Shown: positions 63,464 through 64,000 of the stretch, one piece after another
How the letters are laid out: each line of letters opens with the position of its first letter
Position numbering within the stretch: position 1 is the first letter of the stretch
Assembly: GCF_900302505.1 (NCBI RefSeq)
Contig: NZ_OMOJ01000006.1
Coordinates: 83,216 to 147,215, forward strand
Direction: 5' to 3'
Length of the DNA stretch: 64,000 nucleotides
Source: Pseudoprimorskyibacter insulae
GTDB taxonomy: Bacteria > Pseudomonadota > Alphaproteobacteria > Rhodobacterales > Rhodobacteraceae
The notes under the pieces: model-generated
The model's database searches: none
Told to the model about the DNA's origin: nothing
The model's input: only the letters and a program-made list of their open reading frames with translations
Program-made: the position numbers and the translations under genes

Positions 63464-63880
63464 CTAGCGCCAGCCCCAGCTTTGCGCCAGTTCCAAGCAT
63501 TCCGCCACCGTTCCGACCGATGTGTATGTCTCGGCTGCGCGGAGGCAGGCGGCGGCGGCGGCGTGACCCAGTTTTAGACAATTCGCGCCGGTCCAGCCTT
63601 CGTGCAGGCCATAGTGAAACCCGGCGGCAAAGGCGTCGCCTGCGCCGTTGGCCCCTTTGCGCGCGCTGTCTGGCACAGCGACCGATGGCTGAAACAATGC
63701 GCCGCCGTCGCGGGTGACCATGCAGGCCCCTTGGGTGAAATGCACTGTAACAAGGTCCATGCTGCCTTGATCCAGCACGGTTTTGGCAGCGCGCATGACG
63801 GCGTCTCGGTCCGTGGTTCCGTCTTGGACTGTGGCCACGCCCGCCAAAGCGCCGATCTCATGGTCGTTGACCACTAGGGT
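63464..63880 (-). pseudogene. C-terminal part of PfkB-family sugar kinase, cut by IS
   Basis: The frame covers the last ~137 residues of a ribokinase-like kinase: VVNDHEIGALAG, QGACMVTRDGG, and the catalytic GANGAGDAFAAGFHYGL with the base Asp. The N-terminal half (substrate lid and start) is missing: similarity stops at 63874-63880, where the insertion sequence begins. PfkB kinases are about 300 aa, so the gene is inactivated unless it continues past the element. Confidence 0.85.
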
Positions 63881-64000
63881 CAGGACCCATTGATTTCCGT
63901 CTAGCGGCGTGATTCACGGTTCGAAAAACGAGCGGTGAACATGTCTGATCTTTTCTGGTTGAGCGATGCGCAGATGGCGCGTTTGAAGCCCTATTTTCCA
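63876..64000 (+). mobile_element. IS5-type insertion sequence, left end, running off the window
   Basis: Begins with the terminal-looking GGGTCAGGACCCATTGAT close behind CTAG at 63874-63877, which fits the YTAR target preference of IS5-group elements. The transposase start follows at 63941. The right end, repeats and target duplication are outside the window. Confidence 0.75.
63941..64000 (+). CDS. IS5-family transposase, N-terminal fragment
   Basis: Twenty visible residues MSDLFWLSDAQMARLKPYFP match the conserved N-terminus of IS5/IS4-like transposases common in Rhodobacteraceae. GAGCGG lies upstream of the ATG. The catalytic DDE residues lie beyond the window. It disrupts the PfkB-family kinase on the other strand. 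Confidence 0.85.
   Translation, partial: MSDLFWLSDAQMARLKPYFP

Noticed and set aside
63363..63581. 72-codon frame on - strand overlapping the kinase end
   Set aside because: Shadow of the kinase C-terminus and intergenic DNA; no family features.

Overview
This 64 kb window is chromosomal DNA from an alphaproteobacterium, almost certainly a marine-type Rhodobacteraceae (Roseobacter group). The evidence is the high GC content, the PhaR/phasin pair, the hflK-hflC-DUF2065-degP cluster, the rpiA-gor pair, carboxynorspermidine-type spermidine synthesis, and several small families typical of the group (DUF2842, DUF6524, DUF2237). The genus cannot be fixed from the sequence. Coding is dense, and most genes are core metabolism or maintenance.

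Layout. 0.1-1.3 kb: polyhydroxyalkanoate granule phasin and its repressor PhaR, each preceded by a perfect CTGC-N3-GCAG element. 1.3-10.9 kb (minus strand): a DegT-type aminotransferase, then a glutamylpolyamine-type catabolic operon (amine oxidoreductase, two glutamine-synthetase-like ligases, a class I amidotransferase) joined to a polar amino acid/polyamine-type ABC importer. 11-16.8 kb: twin TerB proteins, rlmJ, a tiny secreted Cys/His-rich protein with a consensus CtrA box, pyrG, secG and two membrane proteins. 17-24.3 kb: purA, DUF2842, a 926-residue extremely acidic protein, thiN, sdaA and a GST. 24.4-30.6 kb: rpiA, gor, and the membrane protein quality-control cluster hflK-hflC-DUF2065-degP. 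30.6-36.9 kb: a SAF-domain Rossmann protein, a lipoprotein, a remnant of the error-prone polymerase dnaE2, a ferredoxin, purD and xseA. 37-47.8 kb: trmB, aroA, cmk, an HxlR/nitroreductase divergent pair, rpsA, three tiny membrane or lipoprotein genes, ihfB, lapA, trpF and trpB. 48-49.6 kb: a compact three-gene unit of two secreted Asp/Ser-rich paralogues and a membrane-anchored LuxR-type regulator; this is the best candidate for an undescribed system. 49.6-59.8 kb: DUF2237, pth, rplY, lldD, a ZIP metal transporter, carboxynorspermidine dehydrogenase/decarboxylase, trpA, two VOC proteins and ychF. 60-64 kb: a plasticity zone with tRNA-Ser(GCU), an RTX/DUF4114 protein whose reading frame is broken at its 5' end, an AT-richer spacer, and a sugar kinase cut by an IS5-type insertion that runs off the window.

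How the genes fit together. Polyamine chemistry appears twice: uptake and gamma-glutamylation/oxidation at 2.6-10.9 kb, and spermidine synthesis by the carboxynorspermidine route at 54-56.5 kb. Tryptophan synthesis is split: trpF and trpB lie together at 45.5-47.8 kb and trpA is alone at 57 kb. Nucleotide synthesis (pyrG, purA, purD, cmk) is scattered among single genes. Two short dispersed intergenic repeat families recur in gene gaps. No CRISPR array, prophage or rRNA operon was seen.
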